A stretch of 63,961 nt of DNA, taken from contig NZ_JAGTAR010000032.1 in the NCBI RefSeq assembly GCF_018156225.1, positions 1 through 63,961 of the forward strand. The letters run 5' to 3'. Within the stretch, counting starts at the first letter, position 1. Each line of letters opens with the position of its first letter. The position numbers were made by a program, and so were the translations under genes. This DNA is from Carboxylicivirga sediminis (GTDB lineage Bacteria; Bacteroidota; Bacteroidia; Bacteroidales; Marinilabiliaceae). Positions 19,563 through 28,005 of the stretch are shown one piece after another. The notes beneath the pieces were generated by a model. That model did not search any database, was not told where the DNA came from, and saw only the letters and a list, made by a program, of their open reading frames with translations.

Positions 19563-22500
19563 ATGCAGTTACTTCATTTACGCATCAAAAACCTGAACTC
19601 TCTAAAAGGAGAACACCATATAGATTTTGTGAATGGCCCGTTGGGGGCTACTGGCTTATTTGCCATTACTGGCCCAACCGGAGCCGGTAAATCAACAATC
19701 CTGGATGCCATTACCCTTGCACTTTATAATCAAACACCAAGGAGCGGTTCCGTTTCGAAGAATGATATTGCCCGCTTGGGAAGCATTATAACGCGTAACA
19801 CCGAAGAGGCGTGGGCTCAACTAGACTATCGTACTAAAGGAGTGACCTATCGCTCGCATTGGGGTATCTCTGTTAACCGTAACGGAAATTTACGCGATTA
19901 CTCATTGGTATTGTCTAGGCAGGAGCCTGATGAAACTTTTGTAGCACTGGATGTTAAGCGTAATGAGGTGCCCAGGCATAATGCGCAACTAATCGGGTTG
20001 AATTTCGATCAGTTTTTGCGTTCCATATTACTTTCTCAGGGCGATTTTGCCCGCTTTCTTAAGTCGAATGCCAATGAGCGAGGTGAGTTACTCGAGAAAA
20101 TTACTGGGACCGAGATATACCGCGAGATAGGCAAGACCTGTTTTGAAAGACAAAAAGCAGAAAATGATGTACTCAGGCAACTACAATTGCAGCTTGAAGG
20201 AATAGAGCTATTACCCGAAGAACAAGTGCTGCTGTTAGAAAAGGAACTGCTTGAAATTGACGGTTCGACCAAAGACCAACGTCAGCATATTGACGAGTTG
20301 AGAAATCAGCAACGCTTGATGGAAGAATACACTCAAGTAAAAAATGATGTTGGACTGACCGAAGAGAAACTGATGGCAGTCAAACAGCAAAAGGAAGCTT
20401 TTGAGCCGGATCAGAAAAGGTTGCAGCAGCATTTGAAGGTGCTGCCTCTGAAAGCTGATATTGTAGCTATTCAGGGTCAACGAAATTTACTGCAAGATAA
20501 GCGTAAAGAGTTTAAAACAAATGAAGAGCAATTGGCTGCTTATACGCATGAACAGTCAACGTTGAATGAGGAAAAAGCTGACCTTAGTCAGCTGATAGAA
20601 CAGCATAAAGTTAGGGAAGAAGAGTTACGGCCCATCATCAAACAGGTGCGCCTGCTGGATGAAGCGATTAGGCTGGAAAACAGTTCTTTGTTACGCCTAA
20701 AGAAAACGGCTGATGAAGAAGGTAAGCTCATTGATAGCCTGCACAAAGAATTAAAAGAGCAGGATGCGAAGCTTGAACAGTTGGAGGTCACCCAAAAGGA
20801 GCTGCATACGTTTATTGATTCCAATAAGCAATTAGAGCGGCTGGCCGAACAGCTGCCTCTCATCAAGCAAACATCAGAAGTAGTGCTATCATTACAGAAA
20901 GTGGCTGAATCAAAGCAACAGGAGCTTGAGCCATCACCGACTAAGCAGCAATTGGAGAGTGTGCGACATGTGGCAGAAAAAAAGGAAATACTGTCCAAAG
21001 CCATAGAGCAAAGTCAGGCATTTATTGTGGATAAAAAGCAATTGCTGGGTTCTCAGTTAAATGATAAAGAGCAGCTGTATGAGACGCTAAAAATAGTGCA
21101 GCAGAAAGACCGCGCATTGGAAAAGGCCCTTGAGCTGGAAAAGTCCCGGGAGGAGATGAAGAAGGAACAACAAGATTTATCTGTGACTTTAGATAAGGCA
21201 TCCAAGGAGTTGTTAATGAATGAGAATAAGCTTCAAGTAATTGATAAGGCTCAACTGATTAATATCAAGCATATTGAGGAGCTAAAAGCAAGAAGGGAAC
21301 GTGAACTGCTGGAGGCTAAATATGACGAAGCGCGGAAAAGGCTCAAACCCGAAGAGGCGTGTCCCTTATGCGGCTCTCTGGAACATCCTTATGTGGAACA
21401 TTACACTGTCAATTCTAATGAGACAGAGACCAAATTAGCTAAAAGAAACGAAGAACAGCTAAACTTAAAAAATGAAGAGAAGCAACTCATTGCAGAAGTT
21501 TCGAGGTTAAAATCCTCTATCATAGCTTATAAGCAGCAGATAGAACAAGTAGGGCTTAAAGCAGCAGAGTATAGCAGAACAATTGAAGGACTGGTCAAAG
21601 ACATGGAGATAAAGTTGTCTACAATTAGTCAGAAGACGATACAGGAAGAAAAAGAACATCTGACAAAGCAACTGATTGAAGTCGAACAGACTATCAGGTT
21701 GGTGGAGCAATTTAATACGGCTGTTTCGCGCAGTAAAGATTTCCAGAACCTGTTGGAGCAATTGGAAAATTTTTCATCAGAGCAGTTTAAGTTAGACCAG
21801 TTTTTAAAACAATACAATATAGATGATCGTCAGGTGTCATCTAATCAATTGATTCAATTGCTTGAACAAAAACTTCAACGCTATCAATCTAAGCATGAAG
21901 CCTTGCAAGCAAACGAGAAGCAATTGCTGCAGTTGAAGGTAAGCCGTGATGAAAAGGGCGCGCAGTTAAAGAAAACCATGGGGCGTTTTGCCGAACTTGA
22001 TAAAGAACTTGAAATGGCTGAGAAAGCAGTGAAAACAAAACATGCAGAGCGGGATAATCTGTTTGGTAAACGACTGCCCGATGAGGCTGAGCAGGAGTTG
22101 AAGCAACAGGCTGAGCAGGTTGCAAATAGAAGCAATGAGCTGAATGTCAGGTTAAAAGAAAATTCTACCTTAATAGCAACATTAACTAAGCGTCAAGAGG
22201 TATTAGGTGCTCAGGTACAAACGGATGAGCAACGATTGATGTCTGATTCAAACGCTTTGCTAAAGCGACTCGAAGCACACAACCTTGCCAGTATTGATGC
22301 TGCATTAAATAGTTTATTAGCCGAACAAGAAGTGCAGCAACTGGAAAGTCGCCAAAAAGAAATTACTGCAACTGAAAACCGCTTAGAGCACTTACTAAAA
22401 GACCACAAGGCCAGGTTATCTAAACTTGAAGAAAAAGCAAGAGAATTGCCAGGTAAAGAAGTGATAGTGGAAGCTCTTAGAGCGAAAGAACTCCTATTGA

Positions 22501-23123
22501 ATGAGGCGCTTGGTAAGGCTGGCGCCTTATCAGAGCGTGTAAAGGCAGATAAAAGTAACAAGGCCAAACATAAGGAGAAAGCTTTGTTAATAGAAAAGCA
22601 GGAGCAGGTGGTCAATCGCTGGAATGACTTGACACTTTTGATAGGTGATGCAACCGGCAATAAATTCGCCAGGTTTGCACAGGAGTTAACACTTAAACAA
22701 GTTTTACAGCTGGCTAACCAGCACCTGGGAACTTTAAGTGATCGCTACAAGGTTAAGTACATTAAAAATGACAATCTGGACGATTTGTTCGTGGTTGATT
22801 TATACCACGGTAATGCTGAACGGTCGGTCAAAACCTTATCGGGTGGTGAAAGTTTTCTGGTAAGTTTAGCGCTTGCGCTGGGCTTATCCGATTTGGCCGG
22901 TCAAAATACGGTTATCGGCAGTTTGTTTATCGATGAGGGTTTTGGAACACTGGATCAGAATACACTGGACCTTGCACTATCGGCACTTGAAAGGCTGCAG
23001 CTTGAAACCAACCGAACCATTGGTATAATCAGTCATGTGCCGGCACTCAAAGAGCGCGTAACTACACAGATTGAGTTACAAAAGGATGCAGCTGGTTATA
23101 GTACTTTTATGGTAAGAAGCTAG
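19563..23123 (+). CDS. sbcC: DNA double-strand break repair ATPase SbcC
   Basis: The Rad50-type SMC ATPase of SbcCD, 1186 residues. Walker A is GPTGAGKST near residue 38-46. Long coiled-coil arms flank the zinc hook CPLCGS (Cys600 and Cys603). The ABC signature LSGGESFLVSLALALGLS and Walker B LFIDEGFG are near the C-terminus. Two hook proteins join through a shared zinc. Its stop overlaps the convergent patatin gene by 4 nt. Confidence 0.96.
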   Translation: MQLLHLRIKNLNSLKGEHHIDFVNGPLGATGLFAITGPTGAGKSTILDAITLALYNQTPRSGSVSKNDIARLGSIITRNTEEAWAQLDYRTKGVTYRSHWGISVNRNGNLRDYSLVLSRQEPDETFVALDVKRNEVPRHNAQLIGLNFDQFLRSILLSQGDFARFLKSNANERGELLEKITGTEIYREIGKTCFERQKAENDVLRQLQLQLEGIELLPEEQVLLLEKELLEIDGSTKDQRQHIDELRNQQRLMEEYTQVKNDVGLTEEKLMAVKQQKEAFEPDQKRLQQHLKVLPLKADIVAIQGQRNLLQDKRKEFKTNEEQLAAYTHEQSTLNEEKADLSQLIEQHKVREEELRPIIKQVRLLDEAIRLENSSLLRLKKTADEEGKLIDSLHKELKEQDAKLEQLEVTQKELHTFIDSNKQLERLAEQLPLIKQTSEVVLSLQKVAESKQQELEPSPTKQQLESVRHVAEKKEILSKAIEQSQAFIVDKKQLLGSQLNDKEQLYETLKIVQQKDRALEKALELEKSREEMKKEQQDLSVTLDKASKELLMNENKLQVIDKAQLINIKHIEELKARRERELLEAKYDEARKRLKPEEACPLCGSLEHPYVEHYTVNSNETETKLAKRNEEQLNLKNEEKQLIAEVSRLKSSIIAYKQQIEQVGLKAAEYSRTIEGLVKDMEIKLSTISQKTIQEEKEHLTKQLIEVEQTIRLVEQFNTAVSRSKDFQNLLEQLENFSSEQFKLDQFLKQYNIDDRQVSSNQLIQLLEQKLQRYQSKHEALQANEKQLLQLKVSRDEKGAQLKKTMGRFAELDKELEMAEKAVKTKHAERDNLFGKRLPDEAEQELKQQAEQVANRSNELNVRLKENSTLIATLTKRQEVLGAQVQTDEQRLMSDSNALLKRLEAHNLASIDAALNSLLAEQEVQQLESRQKEITATENRLEHLLKDHKARLSKLEEKARELPGKEVIVEALRAKELLLNEALGKAGALSERVKADKSNKAKHKEKALLIEKQEQVVNRWNDLTLLIGDATGNKFARFAQELTLKQVLQLANQHLGTLSDRYKVKYIKNDNLDDLFVVDLYHGNAERSVKTLSGGESFLVSLALALGLSDLAGQNTVIGSLFIDEGFGTLDQNTLDLALSALERLQLETNRTIGIISHVPALKERVTTQIELQKDAAGYSTFMVRS

Positions 23124-23968
23124 ATGTCCTTTAATAGTTCAGCTGCTTTATTATAACCCAGGTCTATCATTTCATCTGCTTTGTGAAAATCGAGGGTCCC
23201 ACAGGCATTACGTGCAATCTCAATTATATAGTCTGGAGGGTATGCGGCCAGCTTTTGTCGTGCAATGGCATTTTGCATAGCATCAAATGCTTGATCGGCA
23301 ATTTGATACATGCCTGATTGGCTTTGTTGCGGCTCTTTTATATTCTTTCTCCATAAAGCGGAAGTTTTATTGTTTGAAGCAGTAGGCTTATTCTCTAACG
23401 CATCGGACTTGGCACCAAGGTTTACTGCTATAATAAGGTCGCTGCTGTCACTAAAAACAGGCGCAATTGGGATAGGGTTCAATACACCACCATCAATCAG
23501 CTCGGTATTATTAATATTAACCGGAGTAAGAAACAATGGTAATGAAATAGAGGCTCTGATGGCATCAAATAAGTTGCCTTTCGACAGCCATACCTCCTTC
23601 TCATTTTTAACGTCAGCTGCAACGGCAACAAACTTAATAGGAAGTCGCTCGATATGTGTGTCTCCTATAAGGTCCTTAAGCTTATTAATTAGTTTTTCAC
23701 CTTTGATTAGTCCGCTGCTGCCCCAGGAAATGTCCATATAAGAAGCAATATCCACTAAGGTGAGTGATCGTACCCATTCTTCAAACTTGTCAAGTTGTCC
23801 GGCTGCGTATATGCCGCCAATTACCGAACCAATTGAGCAGCCAGAAATGGAATGAATGGTGTAGTTGTTTTCCAGAAGCCATCGTATGATACCGATGTGG
23901 GCTAATCCTCTTGCTCCGCCGCTTCCGAGTACGAGTGACACCGTTTTATTGTTATTGTTTCTTTTCAT
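23120..23968 (-). CDS. Patatin-like phospholipase (RssA type)
   Basis: A 282-residue cytosolic or peripheral lipid acyl hydrolase. The oxyanion hole is GSGGARG (15-21), the nucleophile Ser45 sits in GCSIG, and the dyad Asp159 is in DGGVLNP. Length and layout match the bacterial RssA/YchK group rather than secreted ExoU-like toxins. Residues 195-215 form a polar insert rich in Asn, Lys and Gln. It is convergent with sbcC and has a 452-bp upstream region. Confidence 0.92.
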   Translation of the reverse strand: MKRNNNNKTVSLVLGSGGARGLAHIGIIRWLLENNYTIHSISGCSIGSVIGGIYAAGQLDKFEEWVRSLTLVDIASYMDISWGSSGLIKGEKLINKLKDLIGDTHIERLPIKFVAVAADVKNEKEVWLSKGNLFDAIRASISLPLFLTPVNINNTELIDGGVLNPIPIAPVFSDSSDLIIAVNLGAKSDALENKPTASNNKTSALWRKNIKEPQQSQSGMYQIADQAFDAMQNAIARQKLAAYPPDYIIEIARNACGTLDFHKADEMIDLGYNKAAELLKDI

Positions 23969-24420
23969 AATGCTGTTGTTATTATTGATTGAAACCGGTA
24001 ATACAAAATATCACTTTTTCTTTGTAAGTCCACCTATAACAGGTCTGGCAGGCTATTGTCATATAATTGCTGAAATTATGACAATTGTTATGAGTACTCA
24101 TTTACCTGTTTATATTCGTCATAAGTAATGGTAATTTAATCATATTTTTTTGTGTAATTATCAGTATACACCTATTTTCACGTCCATTATCGAAGTAGAT
24201 TATATTAGGGAGATAATTGACTTCGGACATAAGACTCATTGGGATTAACGGCTAAAGCACCAGTTTTTGTTGGTGGCCGGTGCATGCACCGGTAATGTGC
24301 AGTAGTTATGCTGATGAGATTCTTTTGTCGTTAAGCTAATAAGTCTCTCCGGGTCGTTTGTCTTGCCAGATATATTGATTATACATTTAAATTGATATAC
24401 ATGCATAACAAACAACAAAC
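23969..24420. other. Intergenic region with a 16-bp perfect palindrome
   Basis: This 452-bp gap lies between the divergent patatin and yfiR genes. It is AT-rich and holds a perfect palindrome of 16 bp at 24277-24292 (CCGGTGCATGCACCGG), about 130 bp before the yfiR ATG. I see no ORF or RNA gene in it. The palindrome could be an operator or a hairpin in the yfiR leader. Confidence 0.5.
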
Positions 24421-24933
24421 ATGAGAAAATCAATCTTGTTAATCTGCGTCTTATGCTTAGGCGCATTGTTAAGTGAGATGAAAGGGCAAACAGCCACTTT
24501 CAAAGCACTTTTCCTCTACAACTTTACTAAAAACATCGACTGGCCGGCTGAAGCTAATGGCTCTGATTTGGTAATCACCATTTTGGGTGACGATGATGTG
24601 AGTGCAGAATTGGAGAAGATTGCGAAGGTTAAAAAGGCCGGAAACAAAAGCATTAAGATTGTTCAGGCCCGAAGTGTGAAAGAAGTGGGTGATTCGCACA
24701 TTGTATTTTTAGGCGCTGCCAAAAGCGCGTTAATGCAGACATTGAGTTATGAGCAACAGGATAAACCTGTGCTGCTGGTGGCCGATAAAGGTGGTTTATG
24801 TAAGCAGGGTGCAGGTATTTCTTTTGTAACCGTCAGCGGTAAGTTACGTTACGAAATCTGTCCTGCATTAATCGAATCACACAACCTTAAGGTCACACAA
24901 AAAATAATAAGTCTGGGCATTGAAGTCCAATAG
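24421..24933 (+). CDS. YfiR family periplasmic protein (DUF4154)
   Basis: A 170-residue exported protein. The signal peptide ends near GQTATF, and the mature part begins with the family hallmark KALFLYNFTKNIDWP, then VITILGDDDVSAELE, and ends with GISFVTVSGKLRYEICPA and the LKVTQKIISLG motif. In Pseudomonas, YfiR represses the diguanylate cyclase YfiN. In Bacteroidota the domain is usually coupled to TonB receptors and hybrid kinases, and here a TonB receptor follows after 24 nt. No GGDEF protein is in the window, so a c-di-GMP role is not supported here. Confidence 0.9.
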   Translation: MRKSILLICVLCLGALLSEMKGQTATFKALFLYNFTKNIDWPAEANGSDLVITILGDDDVSAELEKIAKVKKAGNKSIKIVQARSVKEVGDSHIVFLGAAKSALMQTLSYEQQDKPVLLVADKGGLCKQGAGISFVTVSGKLRYEICPALIESHNLKVTQKIISLGIEVQ

Positions 24934-24957
24934 CAACAACTGTTTAAAGTCGTAAAA

Positions 24958-27429
24958 ATGTTAAAAACAAAATACATTATCATCGTATTGTTTTCACTGT
25001 TTGCCTGTGCTGGTGTAATGGCACAAGAAGGTGAAAAAACTTCTTTAACCAAAGAAAAAGTACTATCGATGACAACCGAGGAACTGAGTGCCTTATCACT
25101 CGAAGATTTGATGTCAGCCATTGATGTAGTAGGTGTTTCATCGCTCGAAGAACTGTATGAGCTATTGCTGAATAAGGATGTGACGTCCGCATCAAAATCA
25201 GAAGAGAGCCTTTTCGACTCACCATTATCAACAACCGTATTGTCGCATGACCAGATTATTGCTTCAGGTGCAACAACTATTGAAGAGGCTTTGCGCCTTG
25301 TGCCAGGTTTAATTGTGCGCGAAAAAACCAATGGTAATTTTGATGTGCATATCCGTGGTAATGATAATCTACCGGCCAAAAACATGCTGTTATATTCCGA
25401 AAACATGAATACGCTGGTAATGATTAATGGCCGTCCGGTATTTAACTACTCGCACGGGGGAACATTATGGGAAACATTGCCCGTTGGTTTTGAAGATATT
25501 GATCGTATTGAGGTTGTTCGTGGCCCATCTAGTGCGCTTTATGGGCCCAATGCACTTTCAGGTGTAATTAATATTATTACACAAACCATTACCGACGAAT
25601 CGCCTTTGGTATCGGGTAATGTGCAGGCAGGTAGTTTAAATACATTAATTGGTGATATTGCTTATCGTGAAAAGCTTAACGATAAAATAAGTATTGGAGT
25701 AACAGGTAATTTTGAAGCACGCGATCGTGAACGTGAAGAAATCCTGATATACGATCGAGGTGGTTCACAATATTCGTTAGATGGTCAGCCTGTAGATCCC
25801 GGATATTATAATGTTGGAGAGATAAATCGTATGAGAAATGGTTCGTTACCTGTTTGGCCTCCATACGATGTGAAAGGTGAAAGATATGATATCTACAAGT
25901 CCTTTCCTGATCCTGAGCAAGCGAAAGAGCGTAGGGGTATTAATGCCTATCTAGATTACAAAGTATCTGAAAGTACAAATATCAGCTTAATGGCCGGGCA
26001 TCAGAATTCGCAGGCTGTGACCTCAAGTATGGGTGATGTGCCAACTCCTTATACCACAAAAATTGCCTCTACTTCGTATGTTGATATGCGTGCTAATTAT
26101 AAAGGACTTAGTCTGCAAGCTAATTACAATGGTGGAACCATTGACTATATGTCAGGTAATGAAGGTTTTGAGTTGGATAACCAGCAGCTTAACCTGCAGG
26201 CCGAATATGATTGGAACCTGGGTAAGGTAAGCATTCGTCCCGGTGTGAGCTATCAGTCAATGTCGTATGATGATTCGGAACACATTGCTAAAGTAGGTAA
26301 TGGTTACCTGAACCAAAAAAGAACTATCAATATTTTGGCCGGTAGTGCCCGCTTTGATTACCGACCAACTGATAAGTTGCGTCTGGTAGCTGCTTTGCGT
26401 GCGGAAAAATATAATAAACCTGATGATGTATATGCATCATGGCAGTTGGTTGGCTCCTATAAAATCAGTGATGATAACATTGTAAGAGCTGTTTATTCAA
26501 GAGCTAATCAATCATCATTCCTGGTTAATACGTATTCTAATTATACCTGGAATGTGGTAAATATGGAATACCCGCGTATTATGCAATTTGATGGTAATGA
26601 GGACCATGATTTGAAAACAATGGACATGTTTGAGGTTGGTTATCGAACGAGACCAGCTAAAAGCTTATTCCTGGATATTGAGGCTTTTTATACAATATCT
26701 GAAGATTTTGGCGCATTAATGCCTTCTTCAACTTCTTTTGCCGTGTTTAATCCTCTGGACGTTGCAATGACCGGCGCAACTCCTGATGTTAACGGCATTG
26801 TTAATATCAATTATCAAAACATGGATCTTGTGGCTAAGCAACAAGGTGTAACAGCTTCTTTCGATTGGGTGATTTCTGAGAAACTGGTGGCTAATGGTAA
26901 CTTTACCTATCAGCAAACTAAGCTTGATAACTACTTTCCTTTAAACAGAAATGAAGTGGTAGGCTATCAGGCCGGTGTTTTAAGTGCTGATCCGGATTTA
27001 CCAACTAAGATAGGACAGGCAATTGCAGACTATGTCGGAGGAGTGCAAGGAGGACTAATAAATCCTGAAGAGCAGACATATGCCATTGTTTCCTCAACAG
27101 GAGGAGTACCTGATGTAGAGCAAGACGATTACGAGCATAAAGCTACGCCATCCTATTTTGGAGGTTTTTCTTTAACGTATCGCCCTTGTAAAAAGCTTGA
27201 GATATTCCCGCAAGCCTATTTTTTTGGTGAGCAAACGTTCGAAAACCAATACAGTACTGAAACGATTGATGCTAAGTTCTTATTGAATGCAAAGGTGAGT
27301 TACAAAGCGAACGATAACCTTACTTTCTTTGTAAACGGGCGAAATATCCTGAATATGAAAGACAGAGAATTTGCTTACATGGATGAGATACCTGGTATGG
27401 TACTGGGCGGTCTTAACTTTAAATTCTAA
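24958..27429 (+). CDS. TonB-dependent outer-membrane receptor
   Basis: An 823-residue receptor. After the signal peptide (ends about VMAQ) comes an unusual 60-residue helical region with repeated 'LSxLSLEDLM'-like motifs and DVTSASKSEES, then a plug domain (about 85-215: SHDQIIASGATTIEEALRLV ... RIEVVRGPSSALYGPNALSG) and a 22-strand barrel ending in GLNFKF. There is no SusC-type carboxypeptidase-like domain, so the ligand is more likely iron/siderophore, cobalamin or another small molecule than a glycan. It is transcribed with yfiR and closed by a terminator at 27479-27507. Confidence 0.92.
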   Translation: MLKTKYIIIVLFSLFACAGVMAQEGEKTSLTKEKVLSMTTEELSALSLEDLMSAIDVVGVSSLEELYELLLNKDVTSASKSEESLFDSPLSTTVLSHDQIIASGATTIEEALRLVPGLIVREKTNGNFDVHIRGNDNLPAKNMLLYSENMNTLVMINGRPVFNYSHGGTLWETLPVGFEDIDRIEVVRGPSSALYGPNALSGVINIITQTITDESPLVSGNVQAGSLNTLIGDIAYREKLNDKISIGVTGNFEARDREREEILIYDRGGSQYSLDGQPVDPGYYNVGEINRMRNGSLPVWPPYDVKGERYDIYKSFPDPEQAKERRGINAYLDYKVSESTNISLMAGHQNSQAVTSSMGDVPTPYTTKIASTSYVDMRANYKGLSLQANYNGGTIDYMSGNEGFELDNQQLNLQAEYDWNLGKVSIRPGVSYQSMSYDDSEHIAKVGNGYLNQKRTINILAGSARFDYRPTDKLRLVAALRAEKYNKPDDVYASWQLVGSYKISDDNIVRAVYSRANQSSFLVNTYSNYTWNVVNMEYPRIMQFDGNEDHDLKTMDMFEVGYRTRPAKSLFLDIEAFYTISEDFGALMPSSTSFAVFNPLDVAMTGATPDVNGIVNINYQNMDLVAKQQGVTASFDWVISEKLVANGNFTYQQTKLDNYFPLNRNEVVGYQAGVLSADPDLPTKIGQAIADYVGGVQGGLINPEEQTYAIVSSTGGVPDVEQDDYEHKATPSYFGGFSLTYRPCKKLEIFPQAYFFGEQTFENQYSTETIDAKFLLNAKVSYKANDNLTFFVNGRNILNMKDREFAYMDEIPGMVLGGLNFKF

Positions 27430-27478
27430 CGAGAATTATATCCTGACAAGATTCAGGGACAACATCTTAAAAAAAAGG

Positions 27479-27510
27479 AAAGCCATCTCATTTCGGGATG
27501 GCTTTTTGTA
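27479..27510 (+). terminator. Terminator after the TonB receptor
   Basis: Arms AAAGCCATC and GATGGCTTT (27479-27487 and 27497-27505) form a 9-bp stem followed by T residues. It also lies just beyond the convergent small-peptide gene and may serve both. Confidence 0.85.
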
Positions 27511-27525
27511 TGCAATAATTGTCTG

Positions 27526-27726
27526 TTACTGAAATGGATTGCTTTCGAATGGGTTACTGTTGAGTTGAGTATTGGTAGCTTGTGCAGCACCTTTAGGTTT
27601 ACCTCCGGGCCCCCAGCCTCCGCCTTGCCCGTTACCATTGCCTAGTACATTGCTCATCATTACCAGCGATATATTTTTATCAATAGTTATTTGAGTTATT
27701 TGTGGCCTTGTATAACTTTTCTTCAT
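27526..27726 (-). CDS. Small Gly-rich peptide with a conserved-looking leader
   Basis: A 66-residue peptide starting MKKSYTRPQITQITIDKN, followed by ISLVMMSNVL, then a glycine-rich tract GNGNGQGGGWGPGG and a Lys/Ala/Asn-rich tail ending NPFESNPFQ. I chose the ATG at 27726; the open frame runs upstream to 27906, but that part has no coherent composition. Short proteins with a KKxYxxPxI...xLVMMS-type start occur in Bacteroidota, in my recollection, as families with variable tails, and their function is unknown. A precursor-peptide role is conceivable, but no modification enzyme or transporter is next to it. Confidence 0.6.
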   Translation of the reverse strand: MKKSYTRPQITQITIDKNISLVMMSNVLGNGNGQGGGWGPGGKPKGAAQATNTQLNSNPFESNPFQ

Positions 27727-27966
27727 TAACGGATAGTTCTCCTCAACTTCACTGCAGTGTAAAAGGTTATATATATTTGTGCACTGCAATGCATAAATAC
27801 CATTGATCGCTATCCTACGAATTACCTGGCTAATGGTTACTTTTTGTTGCAAATAACTGAACATCCTGCTGTGTTGAGTAAGCCAAAGAATGTTAATGAA
27901 AGCCAAATCCTTGTATCTAATTTTAAACCCATCACAAAAAAACTTCTCTACTTTTCAAATTTCAAC

Positions 27967-27974
27967 TATTTTTG
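27967..27974 (+). promoter_or_regulatory. -7 box upstream of glyS
   Basis: TATTTTTG matches TAnnTTTG and ends 31 bp before the glyS ATG at 28006. Confidence 0.5.
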
Positions 27975-28005
27975 TGCTTCTGATTAAAAATCATAACAAT
28001 ATAAT

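Noticed and set aside
20036-22660. Ser/Cys-rich minus-strand frames inside sbcC
   Set aside because: They mirror the Gln/Glu/Lys-rich coiled coil of SbcC and have no domain content.
27727-27906. Extension of the Gly-rich peptide frame to 126 residues
   Set aside because: The added region has no coherent composition and contains the intergenic CACTGCAGTG palindrome.
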